Source: an uncultured Phenylobacterium sp. (lineage in GTDB: Bacteria; Pseudomonadota; Alphaproteobacteria; Caulobacterales; Caulobacteraceae). Taken from it: DNA of 7,035 nt. Below, in pieces: positions 1 through 5,334 of this stretch. Under the pieces are notes generated by a model. It saw only the letters and a list, made by a program, of their open reading frames with translations. It was not told where the DNA came from and made no database searches. The stretch is from contig CAMFIW010000142.1 in assembly GCA_945952355.1 (NCBI GenBank), forward strand, positions 1 through 7,035, read 5' to 3'. Each line of letters opens with the position of its first letter. Positions within the stretch are counted from its first letter, which is position 1. The translations under genes were made by a program, and so were the position numbers.

Positions 1-262
1 GCCCCGCAAAGGTCAGGGGCCCATCAGGGCTCATCGGCCATTCGAAGCTGGGCGGGACGGTCGGTCCTCCGCCAAGCCAGGACGCGTTCCCACCGCTTGC
101 CGGTGTGAGAACCAATGCACAGGCTTGCGCGGCCTTGACCTCTTCGATGACACGCCGAGTGGCTTCGGCGCGCCGTTCCCGCGCTTGTTTCGGTTCGGGA
201 ACCAAGCCGCGCACCACTCCGATGAGTGCGCATGCGCCTAGGATGATGAGGATGAGGGTCAT
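1..262 (-). CDS. Membrane-anchored DUF1963/YwqG-like protein, putative immunity protein (partial, 3' end beyond window)
   Basis: The reading frame starts at ATG 262 on the minus strand and stays open for 87 codons to the window edge, so the C-terminus is missing. Residues 1-20 (MTLILIILGACALIGVVRGL) form one hydrophobic helix. It is followed by a K/R-rich segment (residues 25-37), which by the positive-inside rule would place the rest of the protein in the cytoplasm. Residues 61-85 read SWLGGGPTVPPSFEWP, then a short acidic turn and PLTF. This matches the characteristic opening of DUF1963 (YwqG-like) domains, which have an S-x-LGG-x-P-x-x-P pattern, then WP and PL-x-F. The start follows the toxin-like gene's stop by 8 nt, with AGGGA as the likely ribosome binding site. 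DUF1963 proteins recur beside polymorphic toxins, so an immunity role is inferred from family and position. LGAC at 8-11 resembles a lipobox, but the n-region has no positive charge, so a plain membrane anchor is preferred. The domain call rests on about 25 residues. Confidence 0.72.
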   Translation of the reverse strand, partial: MTLILIILGACALIGVVRGLVPEPKQARERRAEATRRVIEEVKAAQACALVLTPASGGNASWLGGGPTVPPSFEWPMSPDGPLTFAG

Positions 263-267
263 GGTCG

Positions 268-272
268 TCCCT
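268..272 (-). promoter_or_regulatory. Ribosome binding site of the DUF1963-like gene, overlapping the toxin-like gene's stop
   Basis: On the minus strand AGGGA lies 5 nt before ATG 262, and its first two bases fall inside the TAG stop (273-271) of the upstream gene. This supports ATG 262 as the start and suggests the two genes are translationally linked. Confidence 0.5.
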
Positions 273-996
273 ACAACGAGCCCTTTGGGAAGCGCGTCGG
301 GTCGAAGCTGCTGGGCGGAGGTGGGAATGTTGGCAGCTGGGATATCGCGTCCGCCGCCGTCGCTCCCAACCAGGCGTTGCTCGCCTTCCACCAGCGTGGC
401 GTTCCGCGCCAGTTTCGCTCAAGAGCATTGTATTGGGGCCCGCCCTTGTATCGCCCATGAATTCGGCCGTGCTCGGCCGCTTTCATGCCCACAATATTGA
501 AGGGCTGGTTCTTGATCGCGTCGGGAATCCTTTTTCCCCAGCCGTTGTTGGGGATCAACGCGTGGCGACCATGCTCGCCCTTCTCCAGGAAGCCTTTCTC
601 GCCGAGCCATTTTCGAGCGCCAGGTTCCTCCCAAGGCGGAGTCCGCCAGACAAACGGGCCATCGAGCTTAAGTCCGCCCTTCTTCAAGCCGCGAGCAAGG
701 TCGTACGCAATGACCACGTCCGCGAGGCCTTGAAGTGCGTCTGTCATCGCGTCGAGACGGTCGCCTCGCTCCCACTTCTCCCGGCCCTTGCGGGCAAAGT
801 TTAGATCGCCGAGCGGACCCGCAGCTGCCGCATTGACGGTCGAGGCCCCAGCCGGTGCATTCGCCGCACTCTGCGTGGCCGCTTCAATTTCTGCAGAGGT
901 GCGCGCGGCCATGAGCGCCCGATGTCTGCGCATCATGTCGTCGTAGGCCTCAGCATCAGGGTCCGCGACCGAACGCGGCTCGGCTCTCGAGGGCAT
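271..996 (-). CDS. Stand-alone RHS-type polymorphic toxin tip protein, probable nuclease effector
   Basis: This is a 241-aa protein from ATG 996. Residues 1-90 are charged and helical with an Ala-rich linker (about 46-61), and I recognise no delivery domain there. Residues about 91-215 resemble C-terminal toxin domains of RHS-repeat proteins. The key stretch is HALIPNNGWGKRIPDAIKNQ (145-164), then PFNI, then HGRIHGRYKG (176-185), and the sequence RGTPRWWKAS (197-206). Histidines 145, 176 and 180 with asparagines 150/151 would fit an HNH/endonuclease VII-like site, but that is inference and no exact family is claimed. There is no signal peptide or transmembrane segment. Start choice is uncertain: TTG 1005 is in frame and has GGAG (1015-1012) 6 nt upstream, while ATG 996 is 15 nt from that GGAG. 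An earlier in-frame TTG at 1056 has no clear ribosome site. An in-frame TGA at 1074-1072 rules out this being the visible tail of a longer RHS gene, unless a frameshift or deletion separated it. The DUF1963-like gene follows after 8 nt. Confidence 0.7.
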   Translation of the reverse strand: MPSRAEPRSVADPDAEAYDDMMRRHRALMAARTSAEIEAATQSAANAPAGASTVNAAAAGPLGDLNFARKGREKWERGDRLDAMTDALQGLADVVIAYDLARGLKKGGLKLDGPFVWRTPPWEEPGARKWLGEKGFLEKGEHGRHALIPNNGWGKRIPDAIKNQPFNIVGMKAAEHGRIHGRYKGGPQYNALERNWRGTPRWWKASNAWLGATAADAISQLPTFPPPPSSFDPTRFPKGSL

Positions 997-1040
997 AGTG
1001 TTCAATATGCGCTCCGGCTGACAATTTAGTTGTGCCCTCG

Positions 1041-1100
1041 CGAAAAATCCTCTCAAGGTTGCTGAGGAAAGTCAAGAACAAATAAAGAACATTTGGGCTG
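1041..1100. promoter_or_regulatory. AT-richer divergent intergenic region with weak candidate promoters
   Basis: This stretch separates the minus-strand toxin-like gene from the plus-strand oxidoreductase. By hand count, 1021-1080 is 26/60 GC. On the minus strand TTGACT (1075-1070) lies 17 nt before a poor -10, GAGGAT (1052-1047). Transcription from it would begin near 1040, downstream of the TTG at 1056, which favours the shorter toxin starts. On the plus strand TTGCTG (1059-1064) lies 16 nt before AATAAA (1081-1086). Neither is a strong match, and both are candidates only. Confidence 0.25.
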
Positions 1101-1149
1101 CAGCCAGTCGCCGGTTTCCAGCGCCCCCGCGCTCCGCTAAGCCCAGGCC

Positions 1150-2262
1150 ATGGCGGACTTCGATTTCGACGCGGTGGTGGTGGGCGCAGGCGCCGTGGGG
1201 CTGGCGAGCGGCTATGCGCTGTCCAGGCGCGGGCTGGTGGTCGCGGTGCTGGAGGCCGGGCCGATCATCGGCGAGGGGGTCTCGGCGCGCAATTCCGAGG
1301 TCGTGCACGGCGGCCTCTACTATCCGACCGGTTCGCTGAAGGCGCGACTCTGCGTCCAGGGCCGGCGCGCGCTCTACGCTTTCTGCGACAGCCACAAGGT
1401 GGCCTACGACCGGTGCGGCAAGCTGGTGGTCGCCACCTCGCCCGCCGAGGTCGAGCGGCTGGACGCCATCCTCCTCCAGGCCCACACCAACGACGTCGAG
1501 GGCATGGCCCACGTCAGCAAGGCCCAGGCCCTGGCCATGGAGCCCGAGCTCAACTGCGACGCGGCGCTGATCTCGCCGCAGAGCGGGGTGTTCGACAGCC
1601 ACGGCTACATGCTGGCCCTGCAGGGCGAGATCGAGGCCGCGGGCGGGGCGGTGGTGACCGGCACGCCCTTCGAGGGGGCTAGCCCGCTGGCCGGCGGCGG
1701 CTGGTCGGTGAGGGCCGGGGGTGAGGAGCCCACCACCCTGACCTGCCGCATCCTGGTGACCGCGCCGGGGCTCTCGGCCCAGGCCGTGGCCGCGACCATC
1801 GAGGGCTTCCCGACGGCGATCATCCCGCCGCTGCACTACGGCAAGGGGGTCTATTTCCGCCTGTCGGGCAAGGCGCCGTTCTCGCGCCTGATCTATCCCC
1901 CGCCGATCCATGGGGCGCTCGGCACCCACTATCGCCGCGACCTGGGGGGGCAGGCGGTGTTCGGGCCCGACCTCGCCTACGTCGAGACCCTCGACTACAG
2001 CGTCGATCCCGCACGGGCGGCGAGCTTCTACGAATATATCCGCAAGTTCTGGCCGGGCCTGCCGGACGGGGCGCTCAACCCCGACTATGCGGGCATCCGT
2101 CCCAAGCTCCATGGGCCGGACGACCCGCAGCCGGATTTCCGCATCGACGGTCCGGCCGCCCACGGGATGGAGAACCTTGTCACCCTGTTCGGGATCGAGA
2201 GCCCCGGCCTGACCAGCTCCCTCGCCATCGGCCAGGAGGTCTGCGCCCGCCTGGACCTCTAG
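1150..2262 (+). CDS. FAD-dependent oxidoreductase, L-2-hydroxyglutarate oxidase (LhgO)-like
   Basis: This is a complete 370-aa protein of the D-amino-acid-oxidase (DAO) fold. The N-terminus holds the dinucleotide-binding beta-alpha-beta unit: VVVGAGAVG (9-17), ending at the acidic VAVLE (31-35). RNSEVVHGGLYYPTGSLKAR (47-66) and the following LCVQG match the HNSGVIHxGIYY-type signature of L-2-hydroxyglutarate dehydrogenases. The C-terminal FAD-closing motifs are GIRPKL (315-320) and GIESPGLTSSLAIG (348-361). Family members oxidise a 2-hydroxy acid to the 2-oxo acid with FAD. The substrate here cannot be read from sequence, and the protein is shorter than E. coli LhgO (about 420 aa). No signal peptide is present. 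ATG 1150 is the only reasonable start because an in-frame TAA lies at 1138-1140. The ribosome site is weak: only AGG, 2 nt upstream. The gene stands alone, is divergent from the toxin-like gene and is convergent with the asparagine synthetase, overlapping it by 4 nt. Confidence 0.9.
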   Translation: MADFDFDAVVVGAGAVGLASGYALSRRGLVVAVLEAGPIIGEGVSARNSEVVHGGLYYPTGSLKARLCVQGRRALYAFCDSHKVAYDRCGKLVVATSPAEVERLDAILLQAHTNDVEGMAHVSKAQALAMEPELNCDAALISPQSGVFDSHGYMLALQGEIEAAGGAVVTGTPFEGASPLAGGGWSVRAGGEEPTTLTCRILVTAPGLSAQAVAATIEGFPTAIIPPLHYGKGVYFRLSGKAPFSRLIYPPPIHGALGTHYRRDLGGQAVFGPDLAYVETLDYSVDPARAASFYEYIRKFWPGLPDGALNPDYAGIRPKLHGPDDPQPDFRIDGPAAHGMENLVTLFGIESPGLTSSLAIGQEVCARLDL

Positions 2263-3953
2263 AGCGGCCCGACCGCCCGGGCGAGAGCCTCGGCGGGCGA
2301 TGCGCCCTCCAGGTGGATCAGCGACCACACCGCCAGGAACAGCAGCGGCCAGCGGCCGGAGCCGCCGTCGGCGAAGGCCGTACGGACCGCCTCGGGCGAA
2401 CGCACGCGGCGTACAGCCGGGAGGTCGGCGATCCGTCGCCCGATCTCGGCGGCGCGGGGCGCGATCCAGGTCTCGACGGGCACGGTGAAGCCCTGCTTGC
2501 GCGCCCAGGGCTCGGCGGCGGGGCAGGCGCCCTCCAGCCAGCGGCGCATCAGCCATTTCCCATAGCGCCCGCGCACCTTGAATCGATCGGGCAGGGGGAA
2601 GGCGAAGGCGGCGACCTCAGGATCCAGGAACGGCGTCCGCCCCTCCAGTCCATGCGCCATCAGGCAGCGGTCGAGCTTGAGCAGAAGGTCGTTGGGCAAC
2701 CAGGTCGCGACGTCGCCCCACTGGGCCTGCTGCAGCCGCGTGAGACCGAGCGGCGCCTTGGCCTCCGGCCGCCAGCGCGCCAGCACGCTGTCATCACCCG
2801 GACGCGGCTCGGCCGAGCGACCGCCCAGCCAGCCGGGCCGGAGCGCGCGGCGGTAGCGGCCATAGCCGCCGAACAGTTCGTCGCCGCCTTCGCCGGTCAG
2901 GACGACGGTCAGCGTGCCCTTGGCGGCCTCGGCGAGCTTGTAGGTCGGCAAGGTGGCGTAGTCGGCGGTCGGATCGTCCAGCGCCCAGGCGACCTGCGGC
3001 AGGATTCGCCAGAAGTCTTCCTCGCCGAAGCTGGTCTCGCGCCAGTCGAGGTTCAGGGCCTTGGCGACCCGCTCGGCCTGGGCGCGCTCGTCCTTGGCGC
3101 CCGGGGCGTCGAAGCCGCAGGTGAAGGCGGTCACCGGCCGCTCGTTCAGCCGGCTCATCAGGGTGGCGATGGCGGCCGAGTCGATCCCGCCGGAGAGGAA
3201 CAGGCCGTAGGGCACGTCCGAACGCTGATGCACCCGGACGCTGTCCTCCAGCACCGCGTCCAGCTTGCGGACCAGGGCGGCCTCGTCGCCGTCGCGCCGT
3301 GGCGGCGCGGCGGGCAGGGCGATGCGGCGCCCGTGTTCGACCAGCTTGCCGTCGACCACCTCTAGGATCTCGCCCGGCGCCATGCGGCGCAGGCCGGGGA
3401 AGATCAGGTCGCCGCCCAGGGTGTAGCTGAAGCCCAGCAGCTCGGCGGCGGCCGTCTCGGCCATCTCGCGCGGGACGAGGCCGGTGTCGAGGAAGGCGCG
3501 GGGCTCGGAGGCGAACAGCACCGCGCCGTCATGTTCCAGCAGGTACAGCGGCTTGATCCCGAACGGATCGCGCACCAGCCAGGTGCGGCCGTCGCCGCCG
3601 ATCAGGCAGAAGGCGTACATGCCGCGCAGGCGGTCGAACGCCGCCGGGCCTTCCTGGGCGTAGATGTGCAGCAGGGGCTCGAAGTCCGAGCCCGTCGAGA
3701 GCTGGTCCTTCAGCCCGAACTCAGCGGCCAGTTCGACATAGTTGTAGACCTCGCCATTGCCGATCACCGTCGATCCGGCCGCGTGCAGCGGCTGCCAGCC
3801 GCCCTCCAGGTCGATGATCGACAGGCGCGCGTGGGCGAGGGAGGCGTCGCGGGCCTGCTCGACCCGCACGCCGTTCGGGCCGCGATGGGTCAGCGTCTCG
3901 ATCAGCGGCCGGGCGGAACCCGGGCCGTGCAACACGCCGGCGATGCCGCACAT
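2259..3953 (-). CDS. asnB: Asparagine synthetase (glutamine-hydrolysing), class B amidotransferase
   Basis: This 564-aa protein transfers ammonia from glutamine to a carboxylate activated by AMP, typically aspartate to asparagine. It starts MCGIAG, and Cys2 becomes the N-terminal nucleophile of the class II glutaminase domain (about 2-160). That domain also shows HRGP (23-26), RLSIIDL (43-49), NGEVYN (66-71), SD-x-E (89-92) and RDPFGIKPLY (128-137). The ATP-pyrophosphatase domain has LFLSGGIDSA (251-260), TGEGGDELFGGY (353-364), LEGRTPFLD (436-444) and RKQGFTVPV (485-493). Both active sites look complete and the length is normal for AsnB. ATG 3953 is chosen over a longer open frame (to 4388) because the catalytic Cys must follow the initiator Met. 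The start overlaps the glycosyltransferase stop as TGATG, so the two are co-translated. Beside a glycosyltransferase, such proteins sometimes amidate surface sugars, so a role other than bulk asparagine synthesis is possible. The stop shares CTAG with the convergent oxidoreductase. Confidence 0.93.
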   Translation of the reverse strand: MCGIAGVLHGPGSARPLIETLTHRGPNGVRVEQARDASLAHARLSIIDLEGGWQPLHAAGSTVIGNGEVYNYVELAAEFGLKDQLSTGSDFEPLLHIYAQEGPAAFDRLRGMYAFCLIGGDGRTWLVRDPFGIKPLYLLEHDGAVLFASEPRAFLDTGLVPREMAETAAAELLGFSYTLGGDLIFPGLRRMAPGEILEVVDGKLVEHGRRIALPAAPPRRDGDEAALVRKLDAVLEDSVRVHQRSDVPYGLFLSGGIDSAAIATLMSRLNERPVTAFTCGFDAPGAKDERAQAERVAKALNLDWRETSFGEEDFWRILPQVAWALDDPTADYATLPTYKLAEAAKGTLTVVLTGEGGDELFGGYGRYRRALRPGWLGGRSAEPRPGDDSVLARWRPEAKAPLGLTRLQQAQWGDVATWLPNDLLLKLDRCLMAHGLEGRTPFLDPEVAAFAFPLPDRFKVRGRYGKWLMRRWLEGACPAAEPWARKQGFTVPVETWIAPRAAEIGRRIADLPAVRRVRSPEAVRTAFADGGSGRWPLLFLAVWSLIHLEGASPAEALARAVGPL

Positions 3954-4981
3954 CAGGCGGCTCCGTAGTCGGCGAACAGGGCCCGCCACTGGGCGACGAC
4001 AGCGGCCTTGGAGAACTCGCCCTCGACCCGCCCGAGGCCGTTCTGGGCGAGGCGCACCCGCAGCATCGGATCGTCCAGCAGCCGGCCGATATTCGCGGCC
4101 AGCGCCTCGGCGTCGTCGACGGGGGTCAGCAGGCCGTCGTCGCCGTCCTTGATGAGGGCGGCTGGCCCCTGGCTGGCGGCGGCCACGACCGGCAGCCCAT
4201 GCGCCCAGGCCTGGATCACCACATTGCCGAGAGGCTCGTAGCGCGACGGGAACACGCAGATGTCGGCGGCGCGATAGAGGGCCGAGGCGTCGGTGCGCCA
4301 GCCCAGGAAGCGCACGCGGTCGGCGACGCCCAAGGCGGCGGCCATGGCCTTCAGCTTGGCCTCCAGCGGCCCGACGCCGGCGATCCACAGATAGGCGTCG
4401 GGCGTCTTGGCCAGGGCTTCCAGCGTCACGTCATGGGCCTTGGCCTCGTGAAGCCGGCCCATCGAGAGTAGCAGCGGCGCCTCGGCGGGCGTGGCCAGGC
4501 TCGCGCGGTCGGTGGGAGAGACCTCCGGCGGGGCGGCGGCGAAGTTCGGGATGCAGCGGACGCGGCCCGCGGGCCAGCCCTGGTTCACGATCCAGTCGGC
4601 GATGTCCTCGGTGTTGGCCACCAGCTCGTCGAAGCCGCGATAGTATTTGAGATTGTAGTAACCCCCGAGCCGGCCGATGCGGGCCCAGGGGCCGCGCGGG
4701 GTGTGTCGGGCGGCGCGGTTCATCCAGGCGAGCGCCAGCTTCACCTCCCGGCCGCGGGCGAAGCGCGCGACCTTGGGTCGGGTCAGCAGGTCGAGCGGAC
4801 CGCCAAAGCGGAACTGGCCGGTAGGCACCCCGGCTGCCGCCAGGGCGACGACCCGTTTGGCGTTCGGCCGAATCGCGGCGGCCTGCGGTAGGCCGTCGGC
4901 GGCCAAGGCGCCCACGAGGTCGAGGAAATAGGTCTCCGCGCCGCCTTCGCCGGCCGTTCCAAGGAGGTGCAGGACGCTCAT
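3953..4981 (-). CDS. Glycosyltransferase family 4 (GT-B fold)
   Basis: This 342-aa protein transfers a sugar from an activated donor to a lipid- or glycan-linked acceptor, probably at the cytoplasmic face of the membrane. The N-terminal Rossmann domain opens with MSVLHLLGTAGEGGAETYFL (1-20), containing the GGAE loop. The C-terminal donor domain includes LLLSMGRLHEAKAHD (170-184), LWIAGVGP (198-205), VRFLGW (223-228), AADICVFPSRYEPLGNVV (238-255) and HGLPVVA (261-267). The usual E-x7-E pair reads E249 and Q257, so the second glutamate is replaced. ATG 4981 is chosen because the family's N-terminal strand starts there. An upstream in-frame TTG (5020) adds 13 residues with no homology. The ribosome site is weak. 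The gene is first in an apparent operon with asnB and is divergent from the tRNA. Donor and acceptor cannot be assigned, and no other glycan-cluster genes are visible. Confidence 0.88.
   Translation of the reverse strand: MSVLHLLGTAGEGGAETYFLDLVGALAADGLPQAAAIRPNAKRVVALAAAGVPTGQFRFGGPLDLLTRPKVARFARGREVKLALAWMNRAARHTPRGPWARIGRLGGYYNLKYYRGFDELVANTEDIADWIVNQGWPAGRVRCIPNFAAAPPEVSPTDRASLATPAEAPLLLSMGRLHEAKAHDVTLEALAKTPDAYLWIAGVGPLEAKLKAMAAALGVADRVRFLGWRTDASALYRAADICVFPSRYEPLGNVVIQAWAHGLPVVAAASQGPAALIKDGDDGLLTPVDDAEALAANIGRLLDDPMLRVRLAQNGLGRVEGEFSKAAVVAQWRALFADYGAA
3961..3964 (-). promoter_or_regulatory. Ribosome binding site of asnB, inside the glycosyltransferase gene
   Basis: GGAG lies 7 nt before ATG 3953, within the last codons of the upstream glycosyltransferase. 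It confirms the MCGIAG start and supports translational coupling across the TGATG junction. Confidence 0.6.
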
Positions 4982-5025
4982 CGCGGGCGCCAACCTAGCC
5001 GGTGAAATCGCCGCGCCCAAGCCGC

Positions 5026-5054
5026 TTGAAGCGAAGAAGATGAAACCCTATAAA
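5026..5054 (+). promoter_or_regulatory. Sigma-70-type promoter of the tRNA gene
   Basis: TTGAAG (5026-5031) and TATAAA (5049-5054) are separated by 17 nt, the ideal spacing. Transcription would start near 5061, about 17 nt before the mature tRNA. The stretch after the -10 (CCGCGCTCCCC) is GC-rich, a feature of growth-rate-controlled stable-RNA promoters. The -35 sits in the short inverted repeat CGCTTGAAGCG (5023-5033), probably by chance. Confidence 0.65.
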
Positions 5055-5077
5055 CCGCGCTCCCCGATGGGGCCCAT

Positions 5078-5154
5078 GGCTGGGTAGCTCAGATGGTTAG
5101 AGCGGTGGATTCATAACCCACAGGTCGGCGGTTCGATCCCGCCCCCAGCTACCA
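5078..5154 (+). tRNA. tRNA-Met (anticodon CAT), elongator type most likely
   Basis: A complete 77-nt cloverleaf folds by hand. The acceptor is GGCTGGG with CCCAGCT (first pair G-U), and the D stem is GCTC/GAGC with loop AGATGGTTA. The anticodon arm is GTGGA, TTCATAA, CCCAC with CAT at 5112-5114. The variable loop is AGGTC and the T arm is GGCGG, TTCGATC, CCGCC. Discriminator A and an encoded CCA follow. It is not initiator tRNA, because the 1-72 pair is present and the three stacked G-C pairs at the base of the anticodon stem are absent. The last anticodon-stem pair is A31-C39. An elongator tRNA-Met is the likeliest identity, but tRNA-Ile2, which reads AUA through lysidine, also carries CAT and cannot be excluded by eye. 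A short run of four T residues (5157-5160) follows the CCA. Confidence 0.93.
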
Positions 5155-5334
5155 ACTTTTCCAACTGGTTTGATGATTGGCCCATCCGGCCGCAGGCGAT
5201 CCGGGGGGCGTACGCAGGTCGCCCGTCGCCGCTCATGTGAGGCGTGGGATCGGTCGATCGGCGCTCGCCGCGGCAACCGAATGGCCATGCGGCGAATGGC
5301 GTGTCGGACGCGGCCGCCGACACGCCACCTGCGC
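5155..5334. other. Intergenic region between tRNA and TonB-dependent receptor gene; no gene
   Basis: These 180 bases lie between the convergent ends of the tRNA and the receptor. I see no coding frame with a ribosome site or recognisable protein. The contents are the tRNA trailer with a short T run, the palindrome ATGGCCAT (5281-5288) and the hairpin at 5297-5327. No integrase or duplicated tRNA 3' end is present to mark an attachment site. Confidence 0.5.
5297..5327 (-). terminator. 11-bp perfect hairpin after the TonB-dependent receptor gene, probable terminator
   Basis: The arms TGGCGTGTCGG (5297-5307) and CCGACACGCCA (5317-5327) are exact reverse complements around a 9-nt loop. On the minus strand the hairpin begins 7 nt after the receptor's TAG stop. 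No T-tract follows in either direction, so it may be a hairpin-only or Rho-assisted terminator, or a 3' mRNA stabiliser. Its symmetry could also stop transcription coming from the tRNA. Confidence 0.6.

Noticed and set aside
24..458. Minus-strand open frame overlapping the toxin-like and DUF1963-like genes
   Set aside because: Its translation is Arg/His-rich and featureless. The correct frame here is the one starting at ATG 262, which has a hydrophobic helix and a DUF1963 motif.
433..804. Plus-strand open frame opposite the toxin-like gene
   Set aside because: It has no recognisable domain or ribosome site. The minus-strand frame carries the conserved toxin motifs.
1072..2556. A 494-codon open frame on the minus strand across the whole oxidoreductase gene
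   Set aside because: It is antisense to a gene with clear family motifs. Its protein is Arg/Gly/Ala/His-rich with no domain, as expected for a high-GC shadow frame.
2313..3365. A 350-codon plus-strand open frame opposite asnB
   Set aside because: It is antisense to a well-supported enzyme, with low-complexity composition and no ribosome site or recognisable domain.
3954..4388. N-terminal extension of asnB by 145 codons
   Set aside because: Class II glutaminases need Cys right after the initiator Met. MCGIAG at 3953 is that start, and the extension lies in another frame of the glycosyltransferase gene.
5110..5154. Phage or island attachment site at the tRNA 3' end
   Set aside because: I saw no integrase gene and no duplicated copy of the tRNA 3' end in the window.
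5226..5260. Short repeat GATCGGTCGATCGG near 5249-5262
   Set aside because: Only two short copies, consistent with chance in GC-rich DNA. There is no array structure.
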